Shown in pieces: positions 39,968 through 48,778 of a stretch of DNA of 50,325 nt; the stretch's first letter is position 1; each line of letters opens with the position of its first letter. The notes beneath the pieces were generated by a model. It ran no database searches and was not told the origin of the DNA. It saw only the letters and a list, made by a program, of their open reading frames with translations. The position numbers were made by a program, and so were the translations under genes. The DNA is from a virus. The stretch spans positions 1 to 50,325 of the IMG/VR virus record IMGVR_UViG_3300021142_001757; one strand, written 5' to 3'.

Positions 39968-42577
39968 ATGGCAATTACTCGTCAAGTTTCAGACTATAAA
40001 GATAGCGTCAAGGCAGCAACAACTGGTGCAAATATCAACCTTGCGGCAGCACCAAATACCCTTGACGGTGTTTCGCTTGTTGTAGGTGATCGTGTTCTTG
40101 TAAAAGATCAGACTCCAAATACATTGAATGGTATCTATCGTGTTGCAACATTAGGCACGGGTTCAAATGGCGTTTGGACAAGAACAGGTGATTTTAATGA
40201 TTGGCGCACCATTACAAGTGGCGCACTTACCTTTGTTGAACAAGGTGCAATAAGTGGAAATATATTTTATTATATTCCTGGTGGTGAACCTAATGTTACT
40301 GTTGGTTCAACTGCTATCACTTTTGCTAATCTTTATACTTTAATTGATACTACTGCTCCATTACAAGTTGTTACTAATTATGGCAATATAACAACCAATC
40401 CTATAACTGCTGCAAGTTTTACAACTAGCAGTGGCGGACAAATAAGTGGTTATTTAAACGGCGCAATAGGTGCAAACACAGCCAACAGCGGCACTTTTAC
40501 AAGTATTACAACTACTGGAACAAGTGGAAATATTGTAGGAAGTGGCACTAGTTACATAGTTGCTGGTTATCTAGTAGCAAATAACAATGTATACGGCAAC
40601 GCTTATCTTTGGTATAACAACAATGCGCCACTTGCAACAACTATTACAGGAACTTATAGCAATAGTAACGTTGCTTCGTATCTACCAAGTTATAGTGGAA
40701 ATTTAACTGCTGGCAATATAACAACAGTTAGTGGTGGGCAGTTAGCTGGTTACTTCACAGGTACGATTGGTGCTAATGCTGCCAATAGTGCAACATTCAC
40801 AACAGCAACAATTACCAATTCGCTTAATACAACTGGTCTTGGAACTGGCGCATTAGTTCTTACACAAGGCGGCGCATCGATCCAACAAGATTTGTATGTT
40901 GGTGGTAACATTTATGCTGCAAATCTAATTAGTGAGACATCACAGACGCTTGTTGTAAGCGATCCGCTTATATATCTAAGTGCTAATTCTGGTTCTTACA
41001 ACTATGATATTGGTTTTTATAGTCACTTTACAGGTGGCAACATTGGACAATATGCACATACTGGACTTACTAGAAATTATCTTGATAATGCTTGGTATTT
41101 GTTTAGCAATGTTGCACCAGAACCAAGCGGTGGTGTAATAAATCTAGGCTATTCAGGAATTGTTTATGACACCCTAAAACTGGGCGCAGCCCTCATACAA
41201 AATACAACTACTGCAAGCAGCACTACAAGCGGTGCGCTACAAGTTAGTGGTGGTGTTGGTATAGTTGGAAATGCATATGTTGGTGGTAATGTTTATACTG
41301 CTGGTTTATACAATCTAAGTGGTGCTGCATTTAGTTTGCCTACAAAGGTTACAAATAGTAATACTGCACCATCATCACCAAGCAAAGGTGACCAATGGTA
41401 TCAAGCAAATACAGATATTCTTTATGAATATATTACAGATGCGTTAAGCAATTCTTATTGGTTTGATATTTCAACTCGTGGTGCTACTACAAATGCACAA
41501 GTAAGTTATAGCGCAGTTTATAGCAACGTATATTATTATGGTAATGGCAGCATACTTGGTGTTAATTTTACAAGCAGTGCAAGCGCACCAATTTCTCCAA
41601 ATCTTGGTGATCGTTGGTATCGCACAAGCAATGACGTGTTGTATGAATATGTTCAAGATAGTGCAAATAATAAACTATGGTTAGATGTTAGCAGCAAGAG
41701 TTTACCAAGTGCTACTGCAACTTTTGCAAATTTAACTGTTACAGGTAATGCTAGTGTTGGAAATATAACAAGTAGCGGACAAGTTGTTGGATATTTCAAT
41801 GGAGCAATTGGTGCAAATGGTGCTAACAGTGGCACATTTACTACTTTAACTGCAAATAGCAACACTTCATTGAATAATTATGCAAATCTTTATATTGCAA
41901 ATGGTAGTACATCATCAACAAGTGCACTAACAATTGTTGGCAATGTTTATGGTCAAGGTGGTAATGGTTATCTTGATTTTCTTAAATTACAAAACACTTA
42001 TAGTGCCGCAACCAATCCTAACAAATTTTTTCGTGTAAATTCTACGGGTGGCGTTGAAATTATCAACAGTGCATATTCAAATACCATAATTCAAATACAA
42101 GATAGTGGCGACACAACAATTGCTGGTAACTTGACGGTCAGTGGTTCGGCTGGTATTACAATGCCAAATCGTCCTGCATTTCGTGTATACGGCTCTGGTG
42201 GAACAGGTATCAGTGCGACAACAACATTGACCAGCAGTAATTTTACGCTTGACTATCAACAAGGGTCAGGTTTAAATACATCAACTGGTATATTCACTGC
42301 TCCTGTGGCTGGATTATACATGATAACATTAATTATTAGAACTAACAGTAATAGTAACAGTAGTATTGGTCAAGCACTAGTTAGAAAAACTGCTGCTATC
42401 GGTGGCGCAACATCAACTCAAATTATGGTTGAGTTCGGTCCAAATACGACTATGAATCACGCAGGTGGTAGCACGATTGCTAAAATGGCACTAAATGATA
42501 CTCTTCAAACTATTGTTACTAGTGGAACATTAAATTTTGATGGCAATGACAATTGGAGCGTGGCTTATATTGGTTAA
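39968..42577 (+). CDS. Tail-fibre protein with C1q/TNF-like tip
   Basis: An 869-aa protein. The N-terminal domain (SVKAATTGANINLAAAPNTL, VVGDRVLVKDQTPNTLNGIY, GVWTRTGDFNDWRTITSG) is a well-known phage fibre attachment/shaft module. The middle has GYLNGAIGANTANSGTFTS and NSNVASYLPSYSGN motifs, the YDIGFYSHF..HTGLTRNYLDNAWYLFSN module, and two GDQWYQANTDILYEYITDA-like units. The C-terminus (about 730-869) reads PAFRVYGSGGTGISATTTL, TGIFTAPVAGLYMITLII, and NDNWSVAYIG, the pattern of a C1q/TNF-type trimeric jelly roll. Such tips bind receptors and stabilise trimers. No autocleavage domain is seen, consistent with a self-trimerising tip. Confidence 0.8.
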   Translation: MAITRQVSDYKDSVKAATTGANINLAAAPNTLDGVSLVVGDRVLVKDQTPNTLNGIYRVATLGTGSNGVWTRTGDFNDWRTITSGALTFVEQGAISGNIFYYIPGGEPNVTVGSTAITFANLYTLIDTTAPLQVVTNYGNITTNPITAASFTTSSGGQISGYLNGAIGANTANSGTFTSITTTGTSGNIVGSGTSYIVAGYLVANNNVYGNAYLWYNNNAPLATTITGTYSNSNVASYLPSYSGNLTAGNITTVSGGQLAGYFTGTIGANAANSATFTTATITNSLNTTGLGTGALVLTQGGASIQQDLYVGGNIYAANLISETSQTLVVSDPLIYLSANSGSYNYDIGFYSHFTGGNIGQYAHTGLTRNYLDNAWYLFSNVAPEPSGGVINLGYSGIVYDTLKLGAALIQNTTTASSTTSGALQVSGGVGIVGNAYVGGNVYTAGLYNLSGAAFSLPTKVTNSNTAPSSPSKGDQWYQANTDILYEYITDALSNSYWFDISTRGATTNAQVSYSAVYSNVYYYGNGSILGVNFTSSASAPISPNLGDRWYRTSNDVLYEYVQDSANNKLWLDVSSKSLPSATATFANLTVTGNASVGNITSSGQVVGYFNGAIGANGANSGTFTTLTANSNTSLNNYANLYIANGSTSSTSALTIVGNVYGQGGNGYLDFLKLQNTYSAATNPNKFFRVNSTGGVEIINSAYSNTIIQIQDSGDTTIAGNLTVSGSAGITMPNRPAFRVYGSGGTGISATTTLTSSNFTLDYQQGSGLNTSTGIFTAPVAGLYMITLIIRTNSNSNSSIGQALVRKTAAIGGATSTQIMVEFGPNTTMNHAGGSTIAKMALNDTLQTIVTSGTLNFDGNDNWSVAYIG

Positions 42578-42594
42578 TTGCCAGTATAATATTC

Positions 42595-42602
42595 ACTAAA
42601 TA
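42595..42602 (+). promoter_or_regulatory. Possible late promoter box ACTAAATA
   Basis: TAAATA core ending five bases before ATG 42608, so the predicted start coincides with the start codon and the mRNA would be leaderless. Confidence 0.4.
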
Positions 42603-42607
42603 TCCTT

Positions 42608-43684
42608 ATGAGTTTTCCAGTATCACCTACAAATGGTCAAACCGCAGTTGTTAATAATACTACCTATGTTTATGATAGTATGGCTGGCACGTGGACTGTT
42701 AGCCCAAGCACAACAATAAACAATCTCACACTAAGTGGCAGCACTATTTCTACAAGTGCATCTACTGGTACGCTAGTTGTTGGTGGTGGTATGGGTGTAA
42801 GTGGAAACATTTACTTAACTGGCAATCTTGTAACAAATACTGGTATTACCGCACAATCTAACATATCAGCACAAACCGCTAACGTATACGCTAACTACAT
42901 AGTAGCAAATAGTGGTTTGAGTGGAACGTTAATAACTAATTTACAAACAAATATTACAACTGTTGGAACCTTATCTGGTTTAACTTCTAGTGGTAATATC
43001 ACTGCGCAAACAGCAAATATGTATGCTGCTAATCATATTGCTAACACTGCTACATATAGTGCTGCTTATTACTGGGCAAATGGTGTTGCTTTTAGTAGCG
43101 GCGGTGCTGCAACTGGTACACTTATCCGCGCACCGCAAATCCTGACCAGCGGAACATCTTATACGACGCCATCCAACTGCAACAGCATTTATGTTGAATG
43201 CGTGGGCGGTGGTGGGTCTGGTGGTACTGCACCTGCTTCTGGTTCTGGACCTACTTACGCAGGTGGCGGTGGTGGTGGTGGATATACGGCAAAATATTTT
43301 TCTGTTTCGCCATCGACTTCGTACACATATGCGATTGGTTCAAGTAACGGTAATACAACATTTACAGTTGGGGGAACCACAATTACGGGCGGTGCGGGAG
43401 GAAGTGGCGGTGGTGGCGCGGGAGGAAGTGGCAGCGGTGGAGATTTGAATATTGGTGGGTCAGCAGGAATGCAACCCACGTCAAGTCTTTCAGGATATGG
43501 GGGCGCTTCATTCTTTGGTGGGAGTGTTGTTGGTGTAGCCGCAGGTGCCGGAGCTTTTCTAACTGGAACCACGGGCAGATTATACGGAGGAGGCGGAAGC
43601 GGCGGATCAAGTCAAAATAATTCTAATAATGGTCCAGGCGGAAGTGGCGCACAAGGTGTAATACGCATTTGGGAGTACACATAA
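42608..43684 (+). CDS. Fibre/adhesin with Gly-rich C-terminal domain
   Basis: A 358-aa protein. The N-terminus SFPVSPTNGQTAVVNNTTYV, YDSMAGTWTV is shared with the gene at 43997. The middle has STGTLVVGGGMGVSGNIYLT and NITTVGTLSGLTSSGNITA repeats. From about residue 180 there is a Gly-rich tip: SYTTPSNCNSIYVECVGGGG, AGGGGGGGYTAKYFSVSPST, GGTTITGGAGGSGGG, then a final GVIRIWEY strand. This is the intact form of the domain that is split in the genes at 31869 and 32502. There is no ribosome-binding site before the ATG, which follows directly after a late-promoter-like box. The stop overlaps the next ATG (TAATG). Confidence 0.7.
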   Translation: MSFPVSPTNGQTAVVNNTTYVYDSMAGTWTVSPSTTINNLTLSGSTISTSASTGTLVVGGGMGVSGNIYLTGNLVTNTGITAQSNISAQTANVYANYIVANSGLSGTLITNLQTNITTVGTLSGLTSSGNITAQTANMYAANHIANTATYSAAYYWANGVAFSSGGAATGTLIRAPQILTSGTSYTTPSNCNSIYVECVGGGGSGGTAPASGSGPTYAGGGGGGGYTAKYFSVSPSTSYTYAIGSSNGNTTFTVGGTTITGGAGGSGGGGAGGSGSGGDLNIGGSAGMQPTSSLSGYGGASFFGGSVVGVAAGAGAFLTGTTGRLYGGGGSGGSSQNNSNNGPGGSGAQGVIRIWEYT

Positions 43685-43995
43685 TGACAATTTCAATTAC
43701 TGGTAAAAAAGCAGCCCTAGTAAACAGTGATGGAATTGTTGAAAACATTATTGTTTGGCAAGAAGGCGATTCTATACCAACTGATCATACTATTGCGGTT
43801 CTAGATGCTGAACATCCTGTAAACATAGGTGACCGTTATAGATATGATTTATGGCGTAATTTACACGAGTTTTTCCCTACAAATCCGCAACCAGAATCAA
43901 TAACACAAACAGAACCAGAACCAACTCTTGCTGAATTACAAGCACAATTAGCTGAATTAACAGCAAAAATTAATAAACTAGCAGGTATAACATAA
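43684..43995 (+). CDS. Putative tail-fibre assembly protein
   Basis: A 103-aa protein. ATG 43684, inside the preceding stop, is chosen over an upstream in-frame codon at 43669. The first part (SITGKKAALVNSDGIVENII, VWQEGDSIPTDHTIAVLD) and IGDRYRYDLWRNLHEFF look like the small fibre-assembly/chaperone proteins often encoded after fibre genes; the C-terminus (PTLAELQAQLAELTAKINKL) is a short coiled coil, usual for such proteins. It probably helps the Gly-rich fibre encoded upstream to fold or attach. Assignment is by pattern and position only. Confidence 0.6.
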   Translation: MTISITGKKAALVNSDGIVENIIVWQEGDSIPTDHTIAVLDAEHPVNIGDRYRYDLWRNLHEFFPTNPQPESITQTEPEPTLAELQAQLAELTAKINKLAGIT

Positions 43996-43996
43996 A

Positions 43997-44563
43997 ATGA
44001 GTTTTCCAGCAGGACCAACAAACGGTCAAACCACAGTTATTAACAACACAACTTATGTGTATAATTCTTCACAGAATACTTGGACTGTGCAGCAAGTTGG
44101 AACGTTGCCTGTTGCAAATGTCAATGCAAGTGGCGGTGTATTTGCAAACAATTACTATTATACAAATGCTACTCCAATCATTTCATCCATTTATGATTTA
44201 GATGATATTTCATACTACACCGATAGTTTTAAAAACACATTTAGCTTAACTTATAATCAAGCTACTCAAACAGTTCTATCACCTTGGCAATTAACTGTTA
44301 CAGTCAATGGTCAATTACAACCAGCTTGGTCTTATAATAGCGATAAAGTTTGGCAAAGTTTGGTTAATACTGGTAACAAAGGTTATACAGTTGTTAATAA
44401 TTTTTATCCAAATGGCAATGTTCAAAGCGGACCATTTATAAAATTTGCTGATCCTTTGCCTACTGGAACACAAGTTTTGGTGAGAACAGTTACTGGAAGT
44501 TATAGCGCACCAACAAAAGTATATCCGTTCAAACCTGTGGAAATAGTATTAGGCGCAGATTAA
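43997..44563 (+). CDS. Fibre-associated structural protein with SFP-NGQT N-terminus
   Basis: A 188-aa protein. Residues 1-32 (SFPAGPTNGQTTVINNTTYV, YNSSQNTWTV) are close to the N-terminus of the 42608 gene in protein and DNA, indicating duplication of an attachment module. The rest differs: PIISSIYDLDDISYYTDSFK, NTFSLTYNQ, PWQLTVTVNGQLQPAW, and FIKFADPLPTGTQVLVRTVT, a beta domain seen in other phage structural proteins. It starts one base after the stop of the putative assembly protein. Probably a short fibre or a fibre adaptor that occupies the same attachment site as the 42608 product. Confidence 0.6.
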   Translation: MSFPAGPTNGQTTVINNTTYVYNSSQNTWTVQQVGTLPVANVNASGGVFANNYYYTNATPIISSIYDLDDISYYTDSFKNTFSLTYNQATQTVLSPWQLTVTVNGQLQPAWSYNSDKVWQSLVNTGNKGYTVVNNFYPNGNVQSGPFIKFADPLPTGTQVLVRTVTGSYSAPTKVYPFKPVEIVLGAD

Positions 44564-44571
44564 CATAAATA
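44564..44571 (+). promoter_or_regulatory. Late promoter box CATAAATA
   Basis: Box 28 bases before ATG 44600 with AGGGA in the leader; it drives the largest protein of this end of the window. Confidence 0.6.
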
Positions 44572-44599
44572 TCTGTAACCGCAACGCACAGGGACTGAT

Positions 44600-47500
44600 A
44601 TGTCAAGAACCGTTCTTTTAGACCAATATTACCAATTTACGCCAGCATCACGCACTATTATCATTAATAAAGCGATTCCGCGTGAGCGTCTTATCCTTAT
44701 TACAGATGTTACTGATAACATTGTGCTGTATAATTTTAGTGATAGCAGCCTTACTGCTACAAGTTATACTATCGCAACTGACCCAAGTGGTGTATATACG
44801 ACTACTACTATTGTTCTAAACTATAACACAACTGCCATTTCATCAAGCGCAAAATTACAGATCATCGTTGATGAAAACGACCAGAAATTTACACCAAGTG
44901 AAACTTATCTTGATGCTGTTAATAAATTACGTGTTTCACAGCCACAAAGTTTGATTGATACTGACTTTGAATATAGTCTGCAACAAACAAAGTGGGAACA
45001 GTTAGCAATGATTAACAATCGTCCATATGCTAACTTTAACTTTAACACACCATATAACTTCACTGATATTCAGGCAACTAATGGTAGCCGTTCTTATACA
45101 GTTAGCACAACTACTCCACCAGCAGTTGGTTCACCAATTGCTATTCTTGATTCACTTTATGCAGGTGCTGACGGTATCTATATTGTTGATTCAGTGGTTG
45201 CTGGCACAAGTTTCTCATATACTGGTAAGTTCTATTATACTGGAACTAGCGGCAGTATTAATAATAGTGGTGTTACTGCTGTTTATCAGGCATATACATT
45301 CAGCAATGCTAATATTGCAGTCAGCAGCATTTCTTATAATTCTACAAACGTAACAGTAATGACAGCCAATGCACACAATCTTGTTATTGGTAATGAAATT
45401 GCTCTATCAGGTTTAAGTGCACAAACATTCCCACCAAATGGTAGTTGGACTGTTGGAACTGTTGTTAATAGCACTGCATTTTCTACACAGGTTACGAACG
45501 CACCAACTGGCACTATAACTGTTGCAAATAGTGCAACCACGGTCCAAGCAATGACTGGTACAAAGTATCTTGGTGTTTCTAACAATCTAGTTGCAAACGT
45601 TGGTCAAACACTTGTTGCGCCTACTATTTTGCCATATAATACTTTTGTTACTGGTTTTAATAGCGTAACTGGTATTACTAGCACCACAGGTACTGCTATT
45701 ATAAGCACTACTGGAACTGTTGGAACTATTTTAGGTAGCGGTACTTCGGCACAACCTTGGACTGCTACTATTGCAGGTATGACTGCAACCGCAGGCTTCG
45801 TTGTTGGACAACCAGTGACTGCTACTAACGGCACTGGTAGTTTATTTGGTGGTGCACCAGTATCTGTCACTGTTGCTGCAATTCTTAGCCCATCAGTGAT
45901 TCAAATTGCAGTTGTTGGTGGAACCACGCCTACTGCTGGTACAGTAACAAACGTTGGTATTCCTTATCTATCAACTACTGCTCAGACAGGTAATCTTAAC
46001 TACTATCCAATGAGCACAACAGGTTTAACACCAAGTTATTCTTATATTCAACAACAGTTGAGTGCAAACGGAACGGTTGCAAGTAATGTTGGTGTTATTA
46101 ATTCAACTATCGTAACAGGTAACGTTGGCACCAGTGTTATCAACATTGCAAGTGTAGCAAACATTGCAGTTGGTTATATGGTAAGCGGAACTGGCGTAAG
46201 TCTTGGAACAACCGTTGGTGCTATCAACGGAACTCAGGTTACTCTACAAGGCTATCTTGGTCAAGCAAATCCACTAACAGCACAGGCTGCTGGTTTCTAT
46301 AACTTCTATCCACCAGGCGGCATTGGTCTATATCAGTTAAGCACGGTTGCAACAGGTGGTACAGCTAGCGGTGCAAATAGTATGACTGTTAACAATCCTG
46401 CTATCTTAACAAGTAACGTAAGCATTACTCCTACTGGTGTTCTTTATGTAAAACCAAGCGGCGTAACTGTTCATCGTGCATTTGATGGTGGTGTTCGTTT
46501 CTCTACAAACGCAAGCAGCCATAACCATCAAATGATTCGTCAAACTCGCCGTTATTTCCGCTATCAGAGTGGTAAAGCAATCCAGATGTCTACTGGTGTT
46601 ACATTAAAGCCACAAATGAATATTGATCAGCTAACAAGTAGCGGTACTACTGTAACTGTTACAACAAAAGACCCACATAATATTAATGCTGGTGTTGTTA
46701 TTCAAATTAGTGGAGCAAACGAGCCACAGTATAATGGTCAGTTTACTATTACAAACGTTATAAGCCCATATCAATTTACATATACAGCTACGAGCACACC
46801 AGTACAATCGCCTGCAAGTGGTAACTTTACAGGCAGTGCAATTTCTTGGTATGGAAATAGTAATCGTGCTGGTATTTTTGATAGTCAGAATGGTATGTAT
46901 TGGGATTATGATGGACAGCTTCTTTGGGCAGTTATACGTACTTCTGTTTATCAGTTAGGTGGTAGTGTTGCAGTAGCTGCTGGTAGTAATATCGTGACTG
47001 GTACAAATACTGTATTTCATAAGCAATTAACGCCAGGCGATTTTGTTGTCATTAAGGGTATGACTTATCGTGTGCAGAGCATTGATAGTGCTACACAGAT
47101 TCAAATTAGTCCAAACTTCCGTGGTAGTACTGCAATTACTAATGCTCAGATGAGTAAAACAAATGAGCGTCGTATTCCACAGTATGCGTTTAACGTAGAT
47201 CGTATGGATGGTACAGGACCAAGTGGCTATAACATTGATCTATCACGTATGCAAATGTTCTATATTGATTATAGTTGGTATGGCAGTGGCTTTGTTCGTT
47301 TCGGCGTTCGTGGTCCAGATGGTAATATCATTTACTGCCACCGCTTTATTAACAATAACGTAAACTATCTATCATTTTTGCGCAGTGGTAACTTACCAGG
47401 TCGTTATGAAAGCAATACATTTAGCAAGTTTGCGATTGCGCTACCGAACAATGGTCAAACATTCCAAACTAGTGGATTAAGCACAGGTAGCGTAGCAAGC

Positions 47501-48769
47501 ACAGATACTTCAATCTATGTAAGCAACACATATGGTTGGCCAACAAGTGGTTCTATATTGATCCGCAATGGCAATGGTATCGGTAGCAACGTAGGTCAAA
47601 GCGAATATGCAAACTATACTGGTATCAGTGCAGTTGCGTCACTAAGTGGAACAACTACTGCTGGCAGTAATACTATTGCAATGGCAAGCACGAGCGGTGT
47701 TGTAGCAGGTCAATTTATTAGTGGTCCAAATATTCCTTATGGTGCAATTGTTGAAAGTGTCACTACAAATACAAGTATTGTTATTAGCCAAACTGCTTTC
47801 CTAAGTGGAACTGCAACGTTCTTGTTTAATCCACAGCTAACAGGTTTAACTCGTGGTCAAGCTGGCGCTAGCGTAAGTGTAACTACTGCAACTGGTAGTA
47901 ATACACTAACTGGTATATCAAACACAAGTGGTATTCAAATTGGTCAGTATGTATATGGCACTGGTATTCCAAACCAAGCCTATGTAGTAAGCATTGTTGC
48001 AAATACAAGCGTTACTCTTTCGCAAGCTGCAATAGCGAGCGGAACAGTAACAGCAACATTTGCTGCAATGGGTCAAACTGCACAAACATTTACTATAACA
48101 CCAACTGCTATTACTAGCGTAGAATTACACAGTCCGCAGTTTGGAAGTGAAATCAATCACTGGGGAACTAGTGCGATTATGGATGGTCAGTTCACTGCTG
48201 ATAAACAATTCTTGTTTACAAAAGGTATGACTGGTCTTACAAGCGTTCTGCCAGGCGTTAATGCTGCTATTATGAGTTTCCGTGTTGCACCAAGTGCAAG
48301 TGGCGGTGTTGCTGGTGCTTATCCAGGCATTCGTGAAGTTATTACTCGTATGCAAATGATTATGTTTGAGTTAGACGTGTTAACCAATGGTAACTATCTT
48401 ATCACTTTACAACTAAACGGACAGCTTGTTGATCCAACCCAAGCAGGTGCAAGTACTTGGTTAAGCGTTGGTGGCAGTAGTATGAGTCAATATATCATTC
48501 ACAATCCAAACAGCATTGTAACAGGCGGTGAAGCAATATTCGGATTCTATCTTAACACTGGTGCTGGCGGTACTTCTTATCAGTCAACTCAACAAGATTT
48601 GACAGCTATTCGTGATCTTGGAACAAGTATTCTTGGCGGTGGTGGTCCACAACCAGGCACTGGTATCTATCCAGATGGTCCAGATGTTATTACTATTTTA
48701 GCACAAAACTTGGGTAGTACTGCAAGTAATATTCAATCACGTTTGAGTTGGATTGAGGCTCAGGCATAA
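44600..48769 (+). CDS. Large virion structural protein (baseplate/fibre-associated)
   Basis: A 1389-aa protein, the second largest here. The N-terminal 130 residues (VLLDQYYQFTPASRTIIINK, IPRERLILITDVTDNIVLYN, LRVSQPQSLIDTDFEYSLQQ, TKWEQLAMINNRP) match a family of large structural proteins in marine T4-like phages, often listed near baseplate wedge genes. Later HRAFDGGVRFSTNASSHNHQ, RRYFRYQSGKAIQMSTG, NVDRMDGTGPSGYNIDLSRM and FRVAPSASGG are also family landmarks; between them are inserted TGTG-rich beta repeats (STTGTAI, TGSNTLTG). Codon use resembles that of the capsid gene. It is probably a baseplate-peripheral or fibre-anchoring protein. Exact T4 counterpart not identified. Confidence 0.65.
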   Translation: MSRTVLLDQYYQFTPASRTIIINKAIPRERLILITDVTDNIVLYNFSDSSLTATSYTIATDPSGVYTTTTIVLNYNTTAISSSAKLQIIVDENDQKFTPSETYLDAVNKLRVSQPQSLIDTDFEYSLQQTKWEQLAMINNRPYANFNFNTPYNFTDIQATNGSRSYTVSTTTPPAVGSPIAILDSLYAGADGIYIVDSVVAGTSFSYTGKFYYTGTSGSINNSGVTAVYQAYTFSNANIAVSSISYNSTNVTVMTANAHNLVIGNEIALSGLSAQTFPPNGSWTVGTVVNSTAFSTQVTNAPTGTITVANSATTVQAMTGTKYLGVSNNLVANVGQTLVAPTILPYNTFVTGFNSVTGITSTTGTAIISTTGTVGTILGSGTSAQPWTATIAGMTATAGFVVGQPVTATNGTGSLFGGAPVSVTVAAILSPSVIQIAVVGGTTPTAGTVTNVGIPYLSTTAQTGNLNYYPMSTTGLTPSYSYIQQQLSANGTVASNVGVINSTIVTGNVGTSVINIASVANIAVGYMVSGTGVSLGTTVGAINGTQVTLQGYLGQANPLTAQAAGFYNFYPPGGIGLYQLSTVATGGTASGANSMTVNNPAILTSNVSITPTGVLYVKPSGVTVHRAFDGGVRFSTNASSHNHQMIRQTRRYFRYQSGKAIQMSTGVTLKPQMNIDQLTSSGTTVTVTTKDPHNINAGVVIQISGANEPQYNGQFTITNVISPYQFTYTATSTPVQSPASGNFTGSAISWYGNSNRAGIFDSQNGMYWDYDGQLLWAVIRTSVYQLGGSVAVAAGSNIVTGTNTVFHKQLTPGDFVVIKGMTYRVQSIDSATQIQISPNFRGSTAITNAQMSKTNERRIPQYAFNVDRMDGTGPSGYNIDLSRMQMFYIDYSWYGSGFVRFGVRGPDGNIIYCHRFINNNVNYLSFLRSGNLPGRYESNTFSKFAIALPNNGQTFQTSGLSTGSVASTDTSIYVSNTYGWPTSGSILIRNGNGIGSNVGQSEYANYTGISAVASLSGTTTAGSNTIAMASTSGVVAGQFISGPNIPYGAIVESVTTNTSIVISQTAFLSGTATFLFNPQLTGLTRGQAGASVSVTTATGSNTLTGISNTSGIQIGQYVYGTGIPNQAYVVSIVANTSVTLSQAAIASGTVTATFAAMGQTAQTFTITPTAITSVELHSPQFGSEINHWGTSAIMDGQFTADKQFLFTKGMTGLTSVLPGVNAAIMSFRVAPSASGGVAGAYPGIREVITRMQMIMFELDVLTNGNYLITLQLNGQLVDPTQAGASTWLSVGGSSMSQYIIHNPNSIVTGGEAIFGFYLNTGAGGTSYQSTQQDLTAIRDLGTSILGGGGPQPGTGIYPDGPDVITILAQNLGSTASNIQSRLSWIEAQA

Positions 48770-48778
48770 GGAGCCAAA

